A stretch of 64,000 nt of DNA from NCBI GenBank assembly GCA_018340375.1, contig JAFFJZ010000004.1:49082001-49146000 (forward strand), read 5' to 3'. This DNA comes from Gonatopus flavifemur. Its lineage: Eukaryota; Arthropoda; Insecta; Hymenoptera; Dryinidae. The notes under the pieces were generated by a model that searched no databases, had not been told where the DNA came from, and was given only the letters and a program-made list of their open reading frames with translations. Position 1 is the stretch's first letter. Every line of letters begins with the position of its first letter. Below are positions 23,236-34,810 of this stretch, piece after piece. Both the position numbers and the translations under genes were made by a program.

Positions 23236-26200
23236 TAGGGTGGAGCGAAAAAAGCAAATTTAAATTCTCCAACTTGGAACTTCGGGAAAACTTGCCTCCA
23301 ATCTTACTTCGAATGCCTACGGAACGTGAGCTTTGTAGGGCAACTCCTACCCCAACCACCAAATGACTGTAGCCGATATTCATTGAATTGTATGAAAATG
23401 TTAATATCATCCTCATTTCATCAATTTGTTCTCACGTTTTTTGTGTTCAAATGGCTCATTCTTGCTGCAATCAATACTGATGGAAGATATTTTACAATTA
23501 TCGGTTCGATATCAACATTTGACATAGGGTCGAATCGTTGGAAACACGGAAATCTCGTATCTGCAGTGAAAAAAATTAGATTCGAAAATTTTTCCCTTGC
23601 CTGTAAGCACAACCTAATGAATGAATGTGAAGACAGATTCAAAATCGCGCGGGGAAAAATGAGTTGAAGGAAAGACCGCCAGGCAGTGATTGTTTTTCAC
23701 AAGAGAATTGTAATCCGTGAGGCTTGATAAGCCCGTTGTACTCCACTTCTCGTTCACATCAGTCATATTATACATTCAAAATTATTTGATACAGTTTAGT
23801 CTTTTCGGATGAACTGTGAATTGTTCAAATTCTTAAAACGTTCTATTTAATAATATGTCTGCGAGGAAAAAACTGAGAGGAAATGATATGCTCTTTGAAA
23901 CTCCGCGGGAGTTTTCTGGGAATGTGTTGCCTACATATCAAAATGTAATTCAGCAATATCGTTTTCTCAGAGAGAAATACGATGCTTATCCAGGATCTCT
24001 GAAAACCAAATCAGAAGTGATAGACGAGGTTACAGATCAATTGATAAACGTATGGAGGAAAGCATCCTTGCCAACGTTATCAGTTAAAGCTGTGAAGAAA
24101 AAAATTGTAACTTATTACACCTTGTATCAAAAGATCATGAAACCGTACAAACAAAGACAATGTCAGGATTCGTATAAGAAGCAACCGAACGATTTCAAAG
24201 AAACTGCGCAAAATCTTTTTGATATTTGTTCATGTAAATGTGAAAATCTATTACTATGCTCTTGTGAAAAGTCCAAAAAAGTGCCTGTTATCGAACGCAA
24301 TTTTTTAGTTGATCAGAGGACAGACAGAAAAATGTATATTGGATATACAGATTTGAAAGTTTCTCAACAAATTAAAAACAGAATTGAACGAAAAGAAAAA
24401 CAAAATCTGCAATGGTCAGCAGTAAACTCTGAAATGAGCTGTGACATGAAATCGAAAGAAGACAAGGGGGAATGTGATTCAAATGATGAGGCAAGTGATT
24501 TTCTACGAGTTCAAAATCCAACAGATGGTTTCAAACCAGAATCTCCTACATCTGAAAAATACGACACAGCTGCTCCATCACCAGTGGGTGATAAACATTC
24601 TCAAGTGCGGACACGTCTTCCATCCCTTGCAAAGGTTTGTGATCGTTATAAAGTTTCTGATAGAGTGGGGTCCATGATTGCAAATGCTGTGTTAACTGAT
24701 TTTGGACTGATTACACAGGATGAAACTCAAATAATAGATAGAAGTAAGTTGAGGAGAGAGAGAAAAAAAGTACGTACAGAAATTCAAAATAGTGAAAAAT
24801 CATGGACTTCAAACCTCCGTGGTTTGTATTTTGATGGAAAGAAAGATAAAGACACTCGTGTTCAATCAAAGATAGGATATAAGTATTACATAAGGCGGGA
24901 GTCAGAAGAACATATATCTCTCTTACAACAACCAGAATCAGCATACATCGGGCAAGTAACCCCAGATTCAGGAACAGCTAAAAGTATCGCTTCAACTATT
25001 TTACGTTATCTTACAGGAAAAGGAGTTGATTTGACTAAGATAATATCGATAGGTTGTGATGGTACTGCCGTGAATACAGGAGACAAAGGAGGTGTGATAT
25101 ACCTCCTTGAACGAGCTATGGGAAAACCAGTCCACTGGTTTATTTGTCTTCTGCATGCGAATGAATTACCACTCCGCCATCTATTTCAAGCCCTGGATGG
25201 TGTAACTACAGGACCACAAACTTTCGCAGGACAAATTGGTCAAATGATGAAGGATTGTGAAAAACACCCGATTGTGAAATTCGAAGCCATTGAATGTTTA
25301 CTCCCCAAAGTTGATGTTGATGACTTGAGCACAGATCAGAAATATCTTTATGAAATATGTACTGCTATATCGAATAATAATTTCCCCGATGATCTAGGAA
25401 AACGTAATCCTGGTCTTATAACCCATGCAAGGTGGCTTACGTTAGCTAATAGAATTTTGCGCTCGTATGTAACAAAATCGAAACCTACTGAATCTTCAAA
25501 AACAATGGTCAACTTTATTCTCGAAGTTTATGCGCCCATGTGGTTTGAAATTAAAACTAACCCCCATTGTCAAGATGGAGCTCGACACTTTTAGAGAACT
25601 GCATTCTTAACACGATCACTCTCCACTGAAGTTAAAAGAATAATAGACCCAGTTCTTCAGCGGAATAGTTATTTCGCTCATCCTGAAAATCTCCTCCTCA
25701 GTATGCTATCGGACGATTGCCCACAAATTAGAAAACTGGGCATTGAAAAAATCATACAAGCTAGGAAAACCAATGCACAAACAGGGATTCCTGTATTTAA
25801 GATTCCTACAATCAATTTGGAAGCTAGAGAGTATCATAACATTATCGACTGGGAAAAATGTAATATTAGTGAACCACCAAGTACAATGCATTTATCTAAC
25901 CAGGAGCTGCAATCTTACATAGATGGTGAAAAACACCATACATAGATAGTCGCGGGATGTTTTTCATTTATTTTATTTCATTTATTTTATAGATGGCGAG
26001 AATAAAGAGTGCATGATTACCATACCACCATTCCCCTGCCATACACAAAGTGTGGAAAGAGTTGTGAAACTTGTCAGTGAAGCAGCAAAATCAGTAGTGG
26101 GAACAGAAGCTAGAGATGGTTGCATAAGGAATACGATTGAATCCAGACTTATGGTTCCTAAATTCGACACAAAAAAAGATTATAAGATTCATTCAGCTAA

Positions 26201-26864
26201 GGTACCGTCACGTCACAACTCTCATTAACCTATACGATGATAAATCCATCTTTTCATCTTTCTCATCCATATTCGCACCATCGAGGGAAAGATTGCGACT
26301 GTATGAAAATGATCAAATAAGTTATAAGAAAAAATATCCAAAAAAATTTAGAAAATCAAAAAAACACCGAAAAACGGCTCAAAAAATTGATGATGTTTCA
26401 AATTTACAAAAGTAAGATATATAGAGTTAGATATATATAGAGTTATATATAGCTATATAAAGGGGGTAATGATTAGGGAAAGTAAATAATCAAACACCAT
26501 ATATATCCATCTTTAAATCATCGAGGGAAAAATTGCGAATGTCTAAAAATGATTAAATAAGTTATGAGAGAAATAATTTTTAAAAGTTGAAAGAATAAAA
26601 ACGATAAAAAGAGCTCAAAATTGATCTTTGAATGCACAAAATTTAGATATATAGAGTTGGATAATTAGATATATGAAGTAATGATTAGAGTAAGCAAATA
26701 ATTCAACGGCAAATGTTTTTTTAACTGGTTCGATCTTTTTGTGGTTGGGGTAGGAGTTGTCCTACAATGCTCACGTTCCTTAGGCATCCAAAGTAAGGTT
26801 GGAAACGAGTTTTCTCGAAGTTCCAGGTTGGGAAATTGAGATTTGCTTTTTTCGCTCCACCCTA
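23236..26864 (+). mobile_element. 3.6-kb hAT-like DNA transposon with 128-bp TIRs
   Basis: Terminal inverted repeats (23236-about 23364 and 26737-26864) begin TAGGGTGGAGCGAAAAAAGC and agree over about 128 bp at roughly 85 percent. The 8-bp target duplication AGACACAG lies at 23228-23235 and 26865-26872. The element is inserted between two codons' worth of a LINE endonuclease frame that reads through cleanly when the insertion is removed. It carries one transposase gene, with an intron, in the same direction as the LINE. TIR divergence and a single premature stop suggest moderate age. Confidence 0.95.
23855..26228 (+). pseudogene. hAT-like transposase, two exons, one premature stop
   Basis: Exon 1 is 23855-25925, the intron 25926-25992 (67 nt, GT...AG) and exon 2 25993-26228. 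Splicing joins the frame in phase 1 (SYIDDGENKECMITI) and gives 768 codons. A TAG at 25592-25594 (codon 580) interrupts DGARHF/RTAFLTRSL; TGG>TAG is likely. Visible motifs: GLYFDGKKDKD (Asp ~327), IGCDGTAVNTG (Asp ~402), CLLH (C431, H434, like the hAT CxxH), HARWLT (R526, W527, the hAT RW motif), and QSVERVVKLVSEAA near the C-terminus. I know this family as a common unnamed arthropod protein; its hAT placement rests on the motifs and the 8-bp duplication. There is no classical BED finger, but a Cys-rich CSCKCENLLLCSC near residue 128. Confidence 0.88.
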
Positions 26865-29450
26865 AGACACAGTCATAGTCCAAGTATACATGCCCACATC
26901 TGCATATTCGGGGGAAGATATTGAAAAAATGTACGGAGAAATAGAAGAAGTAATAGAATATGTGAAGGGAGAAGAGAATTTGATAGTGATGGGGGATTGG
27001 AATGCGGTAGTAGGACAAGGAAAAGAGGACAACATTATAGGAGATTTCGCGTTAGGGAGGAGGAACGATAGAGGACAACGTTTAGTCGAATTTTGTGAAA
27101 ATCATAAGATGGTTATCACAAACACTTTATTCGAAAATCATCCAAGAAGAATCTACACTTGGAAAATGCCAGGAGATACAGCAAGATACCAAATTGATTA
27201 CATATTAGTGAAACAAAGATTTAGAAACCAAGTGAAAAACTGTAAAACTTATCCCGGTGCAGATATAGATAGTGATCATAATATGTTGATGATGAAATGT
27301 TCTCTGGAATTCAAATCTCTGAAGAAGAAAAGGAAAATGCAGAAAAGATGGAATTTGAAGAACCTCAAGCAAAAAAAAACACATGAGGCATTCGAGAAAA
27401 TGTTGGATGAAAAATTGGGAGATCAAAAAGAGAAAGACTTGGGAATAGAGAGGAGATGGACAAAGAGGAAGGGGAATATAGGAGAATGTGCGGATAAGAT
27501 TTTGAAGAATAATGGGGTAGAACATAAAAACCCATGGATAACGGGATAAATTTTAGAATTGATGAATGAAAGGAGAAAATACAAGAATAATGATAGCCAA
27601 GAAGGCCAGCAACGATACAAATCATTGGGAAATCAAATAATAAGAGAATCAAGGAAAGTGAAAGAACAGTATTTAGAAGAGAAATGTCAGGAAATAGAAA
27701 TAAGATTGCATTTAGGAAAAATAGATGAAGCATATAGGATTATTAAAAGATTTTTCGGACAAATGAAATCTAGAAGCAATGAGATTAGGAACTCTCTAGA
27801 ACAACAATTGATAAAAACGGACGAGAAAATAAAACAGTGGATCAATCATTTGGAAGACTTGTATAGAGGAAACGATGATATAGCACTTTTAGAGAAGGAG
27901 GAGGATGTAGATGAGGAAGAATTGGGAGATTCGATATTGAGATCAGAATTCGACAAGGCTTTGGAAGAATTGAAGAATAATGAAGCGCCGGGCATAGATG
28001 GCATAAGTGCGGACCTTATGAAAGCCTCCAGTGAAGGAACTCGCGACGCACTGTTTGAATTGATTAGAGATATGTACGAAAAAGGAGGAATACCGGAAGA
28101 TTTCCAAAAGGATAAAATTGTCGCTATCCCGAAAAAACAAAGGACAGACGAATGCGAGAACTACAGTACGATCAGTTCAACTTCACACGCTTCGAAAATA
28201 CTGACCAAAATTATATACAGGAGGATGGAAAATAAGATAGAGAGTAGATTGGCAGAAGATCAGTTTGGTTTTAGAAAAAATAGGGGAACGCGAGAAGCAA
28301 TCTTAGCACTCAGGGCAGTAATAGAGAAAATGATAGCGCTGAAGAAATCTGTGTACATGGGTTTTGTAGATATACAAAAGGCTTTCGATGATGTGGACTG
28401 GGAGAAGATGTTTGCGATCCTGAAGAAGGTGGGAATAAATTATAAAGATAGAAGAATAATATACGAATTATATAAGAATCAAAGTGCAATAATAGACATA
28501 GATGGTCAGGGAGGGGAAGCACAAATAAGGAGAGGGGTGAGACAAGGATGCTCATTATCGCCACTGATTTTCAATTTATATATAGAAGAAGCAATGAACG
28601 GAGTGAAGGAGGAAATTCAATCGAAATTACAGATTCAGAAAGAAAATATAAGTATGTTGAGATTCGCGGATGACATAGCTATATTGGCCCCGAGTAGTAC
28701 TGAGTTAGAAAATATTCTCAACACTATGAGAACAATATTATTGGGAAACTATTGTATGAATATAAATAAAGACAAAACAAAATTCATGATGTGTACAGCA
28801 GCGAAAAAAGCTAGAAGAACGAGAATCAAAATAGATACCGAGACAATTGAACAGGTGAAAGAATTCAAATATCTAGGAAGCATAATTACAGAGAACGGCA
28901 AAAGCGAAAGAGATATAAGAGCAAGAATAGCACAAGGGAAACAGGCTTTTTATCAAAAGAGACAGTTATTATGCTCAAAAAATATAAGCTTGGAAGTGAG
29001 GAAGAAATTCTTGAAAAGTTACGTTTGGAGCACAGCATTATATGGTTGCGAAACTTGGACAATGGGGAAAACTGATCAACGAAGACTTGAAGCTTTTGAA
29101 ATGTGGTGTTATAGGAGGATGCTCAGAATAAAATGGATAGACAAAGTCAAAAATGAAGAAGTACTCGAGCAGATGAATGAAAGAAGAAATCTTTTGAAAC
29201 ACATCGTGGAAAGGAGAAGCAATCTTATAGGACACATTACGGCATGAGAGTTTGTTGAAAACAATATTGGAAGGGAAAATGAATGGTGAAACTGGTAAAG
29301 GTAGACCTAGATCAAGTTTCATGAAGCAAATCGTACAAGACAAGGGATGTAGCGGATATGAAGAAATTCAAACGTTTGGTGGATACTAGACAGGGGTGGA
29401 GGGTTTCATCAAATCCGTCGTAAGACTGATTACTTCATGATGATGAACCT
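26865..29450 (+). pseudogene. RTE-like LINE: endonuclease and reverse transcriptase, with stop and frameshift
   Basis: The endonuclease continues VYMPTSAYSGEDIE, VMGDWNAVVGQG, GRRNDRGQRLVEFC, IDYILVKQ and DSDHNML. A TAA at 27547-27549 interrupts the frame, which then continues unchanged as reverse transcriptase: APGIDGISADLM, QFGFRKNRGTREAI, GFVDIQKAFDDVDW, GVRQGCSLSP, the catalytic FADDIA (about 28663) and KEFKYLGSIIT. A one-base shift near 29238 moves the C-terminal HESLLKTILEGK into another frame. The layout resembles RTE/CFDP2-like LINEs; the clade is tentative. The 3' end runs into ACCACATATGACTATGTGG and a TA microsatellite. Confidence 0.9.
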
Positions 29451-29500
29451 GTAAATAAACACGTTGACAGATCGAGCCCTGTACCACATATGACTATGTG

Positions 29501-29502
<2 letters not shown>

Positions 29503-29537
<35 letters not shown>
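29503..29537. repeat. (TA)n microsatellite between two LINE tails
   Basis: About 15 uninterrupted TA units. The plus-strand LINE ends just left of it and the minus-strand LINE just right of it, so both 3' tails face this tract. Confidence 0.9.
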
Positions 29538-29539
29538 CT

Positions 29540-32282
29540 CTTTATTTATATTAGGCGCTCTTTACAAATGTCTAGAGCGCCTCCCCCTTCACAACCACAC
29601 AATCCTCCCAATTTTCTTATATTCTAACCTTAATCCTAACCTTGATTCTAACTTAACCTAACCTTAATCCTAACGCTACCAGACAATTCTTTTGTGCTTG
29701 TATGTGTACGTGTGTGCTCCGTGCGCTCCATTCATCCTCACTCTCTCACACTCTTCCCATCCTATACCCTTCTCCCTCTCCTCCCTAAACTTCTCCCATT
29801 CCTTCATCCAATTCTCCCCTGAACCGTCATCTTCCAGAATCTTTTTCATTTTCTCCTGACTATTCTCATTACCCTCTCCCATTCTCTCACTACATCTCTC
29901 AATTACGTGCTCCCACGTCTCAACTTCCCATCCTCATATCCTGCACTTTCTCTCCTCTTCTTTTCCCCAGTATTTCCCTCCCCTCATCTCGTTCCCTAGT
30001 CTAAATCTAGCTATTCTACACTTCCTCTTTTGTGATCCTCTGTTCTCTCTCAGATATCTAGGTCTTCCTATCGTCCATATCTGTCTGTACCACTTGTTAT
30101 ATCTCGACATGACTATTTTCCCCCAATTCTCTTGTCCCTGGACCTGCCTGTCTCTCTCCTGTAGTTCCCCACGAATATCCGCTCCCCTTTCTTCCCTGTT
30201 CCTCACTTCTGTTAACGAAAATCCTCTCTCTTCAAGAAACTGTTTTCTCTCTAATTCCCATCTTGACTCAGCCTCATCTCTGTTCATTTCTTCCCAGCAT
30301 AGCTTCGCTATTTCACTCCCTTTACCTATCATCAATTTCATTTCAAAACCCCAACTTCTCTTTCCCATTTTTGTTCTCAATTTATCTTTTTTTGTCTCCC
30401 CTCTAACCATATATCCCGGCGTTCTCCCGTTCAGGTCCAATTTCCACCTTATATATTTTTCTTGTAATTCCTCAACCCCTTCTCTCTTTCCATCCCCATA
30501 TTTCTGCTCCATAACTAACTACTGTCCCTACAAGACAGTCAAACAACCACATTCTCCTCTCCCAAACCCCTCCAAACTTCCTTTTTCCTATCCCCCATAC
30601 TTGTTTCATTACTTCGTACGCCTTTCTCACCCTGCCTCTAATATGTCCTTCCTGTCTTCCGTTTCTCTGTATTATGTATCCTAGGTATTTGATCTCCTTC
30701 ACCTCTTCTATTGTTTGCTTTCTCCATTTCCATTCTACCTTTTTGCTCCTACCAACCCCCTTTCTAAACCTAATCATCTTCGTCTTTTCAGTATTCACCC
30801 GTAAGTTTCTCTTTTCACAGTACCTCTTCAGGATCCCCATTCCCCCTTTCATTTGTTCCTCATTTTCTGCCAACAAAACTATGTCGTCTGCATACGATAG
30901 AGATCTCACTCTTCTCCTCCCTATTCTGACCCCCCCCCCCACATTCCTTTCTCCAGCTCTTCTTCTAAATCTGCTATGAAAATGTTGAACAAATCCGGGC
31001 TCAATGGGCATGCCTGTCTCACCCCTCTAGCTAACCAAAATTCCTCACTAACCTCATCTCTTACCCTAACCCTCACCTTTATTTCTTAATATAGTTTTTC
31101 TGTTCTTTCGATTAACCCCGTCTCTACCCCTCTTTTCTTCATTGACTCCCATAAGATCTCTCTGTTTACCGAGTTGAACGCTGCTTTCATATCTACAAAA
31201 AGTCCTACCATGCTACCCCCCTCTTTCTTTATTTCTCTTCCTATCAAGTGGTTCACCACATATATGTTATCTATCGTTCCCATTCCTCTTCTAAACCCCG
31301 TCTGGTTGTCCGGCACTATCCTTTTGTTTTCCACCTCATCTCTCAATCGATCTACTAATACTGTAGCATATATTCTGTACATTTTCGTCATGGTTGGTCC
31401 CCCTCTGTAATCCTGAACTTTTTCACCCTTGCCCTTCTTCTTGATAGGAACTATCACCCCTTCTTCCCAAGTCTCCAATATTTCTTGTCCTTTCCATATC
31501 TTCTTACAAATTTCACACACTGCCTCCTCTACCCCTTCTCCTCCCCATACCCATACCTCATTTGGTATCCCATCTGATCCAACTGCCTTTTTTTTCTTCA
31601 AACCCTTAATCACCTTTCCAATCTCTTCAATCTTCAATTCTTCTATAACTTCTCCCTTTTCTTGTTCCTCTCCCCGTAAAGTTCCCTGTCCCATTTCTTT
31701 TCCCCTTCCCGTTCTAACTCTTCGACCCCCCCCCCCTAATATCTCTTCAAAATACTTCTTCCAATCACTCATACTTATATCTTTATTTATCTCTTCTCTC
31801 TTTTTCCATTCCCTGTTTATAATATCCCACACTTCTTTATCCGACTTAACTGCCCCTATTTCCTCTGCATATCTTATTTTTTCTCCTTCTTTTTTCCTAT
31901 CACACATTTCTCTGTATTTCTTCAACTTCCCCAAATACTGCCACCTATGAATTTTTCCTTTTCTCCATTTCCTAAGCTCTTTCCCCACTCCTTTCTTCAA
32001 TTCTCCACATTCATCAACCCACCATCGCCCTTTCAAATCATTTTTCCCTGTTTTACTTTTTTCCATATGACCACTCCTTTGATTTTTTTTCTAATTCTCT
32101 CATCATTTCTTCTGCGCTCCCATCCTTTGGTTTCCACCCCTCCATTACCTTTTCAAAAACTTCCATCCCGTTTTCTGACCAATCCATCCTCTCTTTCTTC
32201 TCCTGCACCCGTTCTCTATCCCAGTTCCTTCTTGCATTCCCCAGATAAACCGTTATTGACCTGTGGTCAGACGGTAGGGGGT
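29540..32282 (-). pseudogene. Second LINE, 5'-truncated, minus strand
   Basis: Reading downward, the copy starts in the endonuclease tail (LPSDHRSITVYLGNARRNWD, 32282-32220). It continues through RWWVDECGELKKG and the reverse-transcriptase blocks VGSDGIPNEVWVW, VPDNQTGFRRGMGTIDNI, LFVDMKAAFNSVNR, GVRQACPLSPDLFN and SYADDIVLLAE, then KYLGYIIQRNG and YGAEIWGW. It ends with a C-x2-C...H-x4-C-like knuckle (CRI, then WEVETWEHVIERC) near 29940. Breaks include shifts near 32070, at the C-run 30938-30950 and near 29935, and a TAA at 31086. The stop is at 29676. Its 3' UTR has AATAAA-type signals just before the TA tract. The ORF resembles elements common in Hymenoptera; the clade is uncertain. Confidence 0.88.
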
Positions 32283-32586
32283 CTTTTGGCCGAAAATGTT
32301 TTTGGCCGAATTTTTAGTTCGATTGTTTCTTATTGAAAGTTGATGATATAGAGTGGCTATGACTTGTGTGAAATGTTTTGTGTCAGTAATGAATTCTGAA
32401 TTTAGCCTGAAGATGGCACAGAATGGGTATTCCGATGAATTCACCTATCCCCGAGGGAATCTAACCTAAATATATTAAATACACCGGTAGCCTGTATTTT
32501 CAATGTCAAGAAGGATGTCGAAGAATTATATAATAAATATGAAGTGATGTTATTAAATATCAAAGGTAATTTAGGGCAAGCTATCG

Positions 32587-32641
32587 GAGCCTCCCGAAGT
32601 GGCTGACCAGATGATCAGGTCACCTACTTCGGAAGGCTCCA
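32587..32641. repeat. 55-bp stem-loop, copy 1
   Basis: GGAGCCTCCCGAAGTGGCTGA on the left pairs with ACCTACTTCGGAAGGCTCC on the right. A homologous stem-loop lies at 37262-37316. Confidence 0.75.
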
Positions 32642-33943
32642 TCATGTTACATGACCTACATCCAGGTTATAGCATTAGGACCAATAAATTATGCAAGTAA
32701 GTTTCAATGGTCATTAACTGGATCCGATTTGTGGTTATCGTTATTATCAGTAAGTGTGTATTTTCCTTTATATATTTCTTCTTACAGATATATCAAGATT
32801 TATGGTGTGAAATTTATCAAAGGGGATCACATGCTGTTCACAAAATCGATCTCCAAGTTGGTCACTATTCCTAACTTGGAGACATTCTTTACAAAATGAA
32901 AAGAAGTCAGGGGGCAACTCACCTAATCACCTTCAAATGTTCCGCGAAACGTTTTGTCACCACAGTAAACTTCACTTGAAGTCCGTGAACGGCGCTGTCT
33001 GTAGCTAAGTCAAAATCATGTGATGTTTTTTTTGTACACTACGTACGTGATACAAGTGTCAGTATCGTCATTATCATATTTGGTTATGTGACATATTCAA
33101 GAATTGTATGTATATCAACACCATTATTGATATGATTTGTCAAGCGATTTCAAATGCAAGATTAGGCGCCGAAAAATTATCGTATCACGTGACTTTTTCT
33201 GATAGTACAATCAGCGTCTCTTGCGGACAGTTTGGGAAATATCGAATGGTAACAAAACGTTACGTATAGTTTTTATCGAGTTGCATCCCCCTGAAAGAAG
33301 TTTTCTTTTGTATATTACAAAATTCAAACTGAATTCACATTTGAAATCATAATTTTAAACTACTTTTCCTCTTTTCTTGTTGATTTGAAACTCAACTAAT
33401 AATAATACTTGTCAATAATAAAAAATTACAATGAAAATACATGATAGTTTATTTTAACAAATCACAGTTCATTGAAATATGTACATTCTCAGAACCCGTC
33501 GAAATACTTGACCATTATAAAGTTGGGGATAAATCGGAATTATGTAAGGAATCTACAAAAAGGAATTGGGAACAAGAATTAAATGCTGTGAATACACTTC
33601 AACACCAACGAAATCGAGCGAGTTTGAAATTTGTCGGATTAACATTCTATCCGTGTCAATAAGCCAATTCCTCATAGTTTCCATCAGTGTTCTATAAACA
33701 GTGCTACTCTTGTTGTCCTGTGTATTTCTCTATTTTGACGAATTTGAGTCCGTTGAAGCCTTTATATAATTTAACACAAACTTTTTTCCCTAATGAAGAT
33801 GTTTGAGGTGGTGTCACTAGAGTTTTAGTCAAGCTTGCAGATTCACATTTCGAGTCCAGTGGTGCATTTAGGATTTCCTTTTCATGGTCGGTTGGAGGAC
33901 AGCATTCAGGAGTGTTCTAAATAAAGAATTGAGATGATTGGAT
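32642..33943. other. No gene recognised
   Basis: AT-rich sequence with no motif in its short open frames (for example 32651-32899 and 33441-33662). No inverted repeat was noticed. Confidence 0.45.
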
Positions 33944-34088
33944 CAGTGATGCCATATTTGACACAAAACCGTCACTGCACACCGATGCAACGGCACGTAC
34001 TTGTGAACGTGTGATACGTACGTGTCTTCACACGTACGTAAAATTGCGTGTGTATGAGTAACGTTTCGTGTCGAATATGGCATCACTG
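33944..34088. mobile_element. hAT-type MITE, 145 bp
   Basis: The ends CAGTGATGCCATATTTGACA and its near-complement (CATCACTG at 34081-34088) are inverted repeats of about 30 bp. GATTGGAT (33936-33943) and GATTAGAT (34089-34096) flank it as an 8-bp duplication with one mismatch. The centre is rich in ACGTACGTG palindromes. CAG ends with an 8-bp duplication point to a hAT parent. Confidence 0.87.
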
Positions 34089-34230
34089 GATTAGATCATC
34101 ATTAAAATCTAACAGGAATCAGAATGTCAAAATTCACAGAGAAAACGAAACAGTGATCATCACGGTTACGTTTTCTCCGTGTAGCACTAGAACGTTTCGA
34201 ATATTCTATATATGTGCATAGAGTATAATA

Positions 34231-34751
34231 CAGGGTGTCCCAGAATTCGCTACTCGCATTGTACAGGTGTATTCTGCAGTCGAAATGCAATAGTTTCCCG
34301 TTTGAAATTTTTTTTAGGTTTGGTTTTTGAGATATGAGCATTTTTGTATCTCATTTTTGAAATTCGAATCATTTGAAAGTATTGTGCGCTACATAATGGA
34401 ACTTTACACCATTCTCTATGTTCGGAAACGACGGATCTGTGGAAAAAACTATCATGTCATTTTCCAATTCAAAGTTATAACGATTCGAAATTTTTGGGCT
34501 CCTAGTCAATCAGAATTGAGCAATTTTAAACTATTACAGCTCCGAAACATAGAACGATAGGATAGTTCAATTTATTTTCAGAGATCCACCGTTTTCTAAC
34601 TTAGTAACTTGTGTGAAGCTCAACTATGTAGCACATAATGCTTTATATAAAAAATTAAGCCTCAAACAAAATTTTTTCGAACGAGAAATCATCCCATTTC
34701 GAATGAAAAATACACCTGTAAAATCTGGGCGGTGAATTCTGGGACGCCCTG
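34231..34751. mobile_element. 521-bp MITE, CAGGGTGTCCCAGAATTC termini
   Basis: CAGGGTGTCCCAGAATTCGC on the left matches the complement of GTGAATTCTGGGACGCCCTG on the right. Further arm words (TACAGGTGTATT / AATACACCTGTA) and GGATCTGTGG / AGATCCACCG also pair. TA precedes the left end. A degenerate copy of the left half is at 36926-37145. Confidence 0.85.
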
Positions 34752-34810
34752 TTATGAATATGCGATTACGTTCTATGAACGCTCAAAGTATATTCAATAC
34801 GTTCATATCC

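Noticed and set aside
30094..31950. Long plus-strand Ser/Pro/Phe-rich frames
   Set aside because: They are the reverse complement of the purine-rich second LINE and show only its shadow composition.
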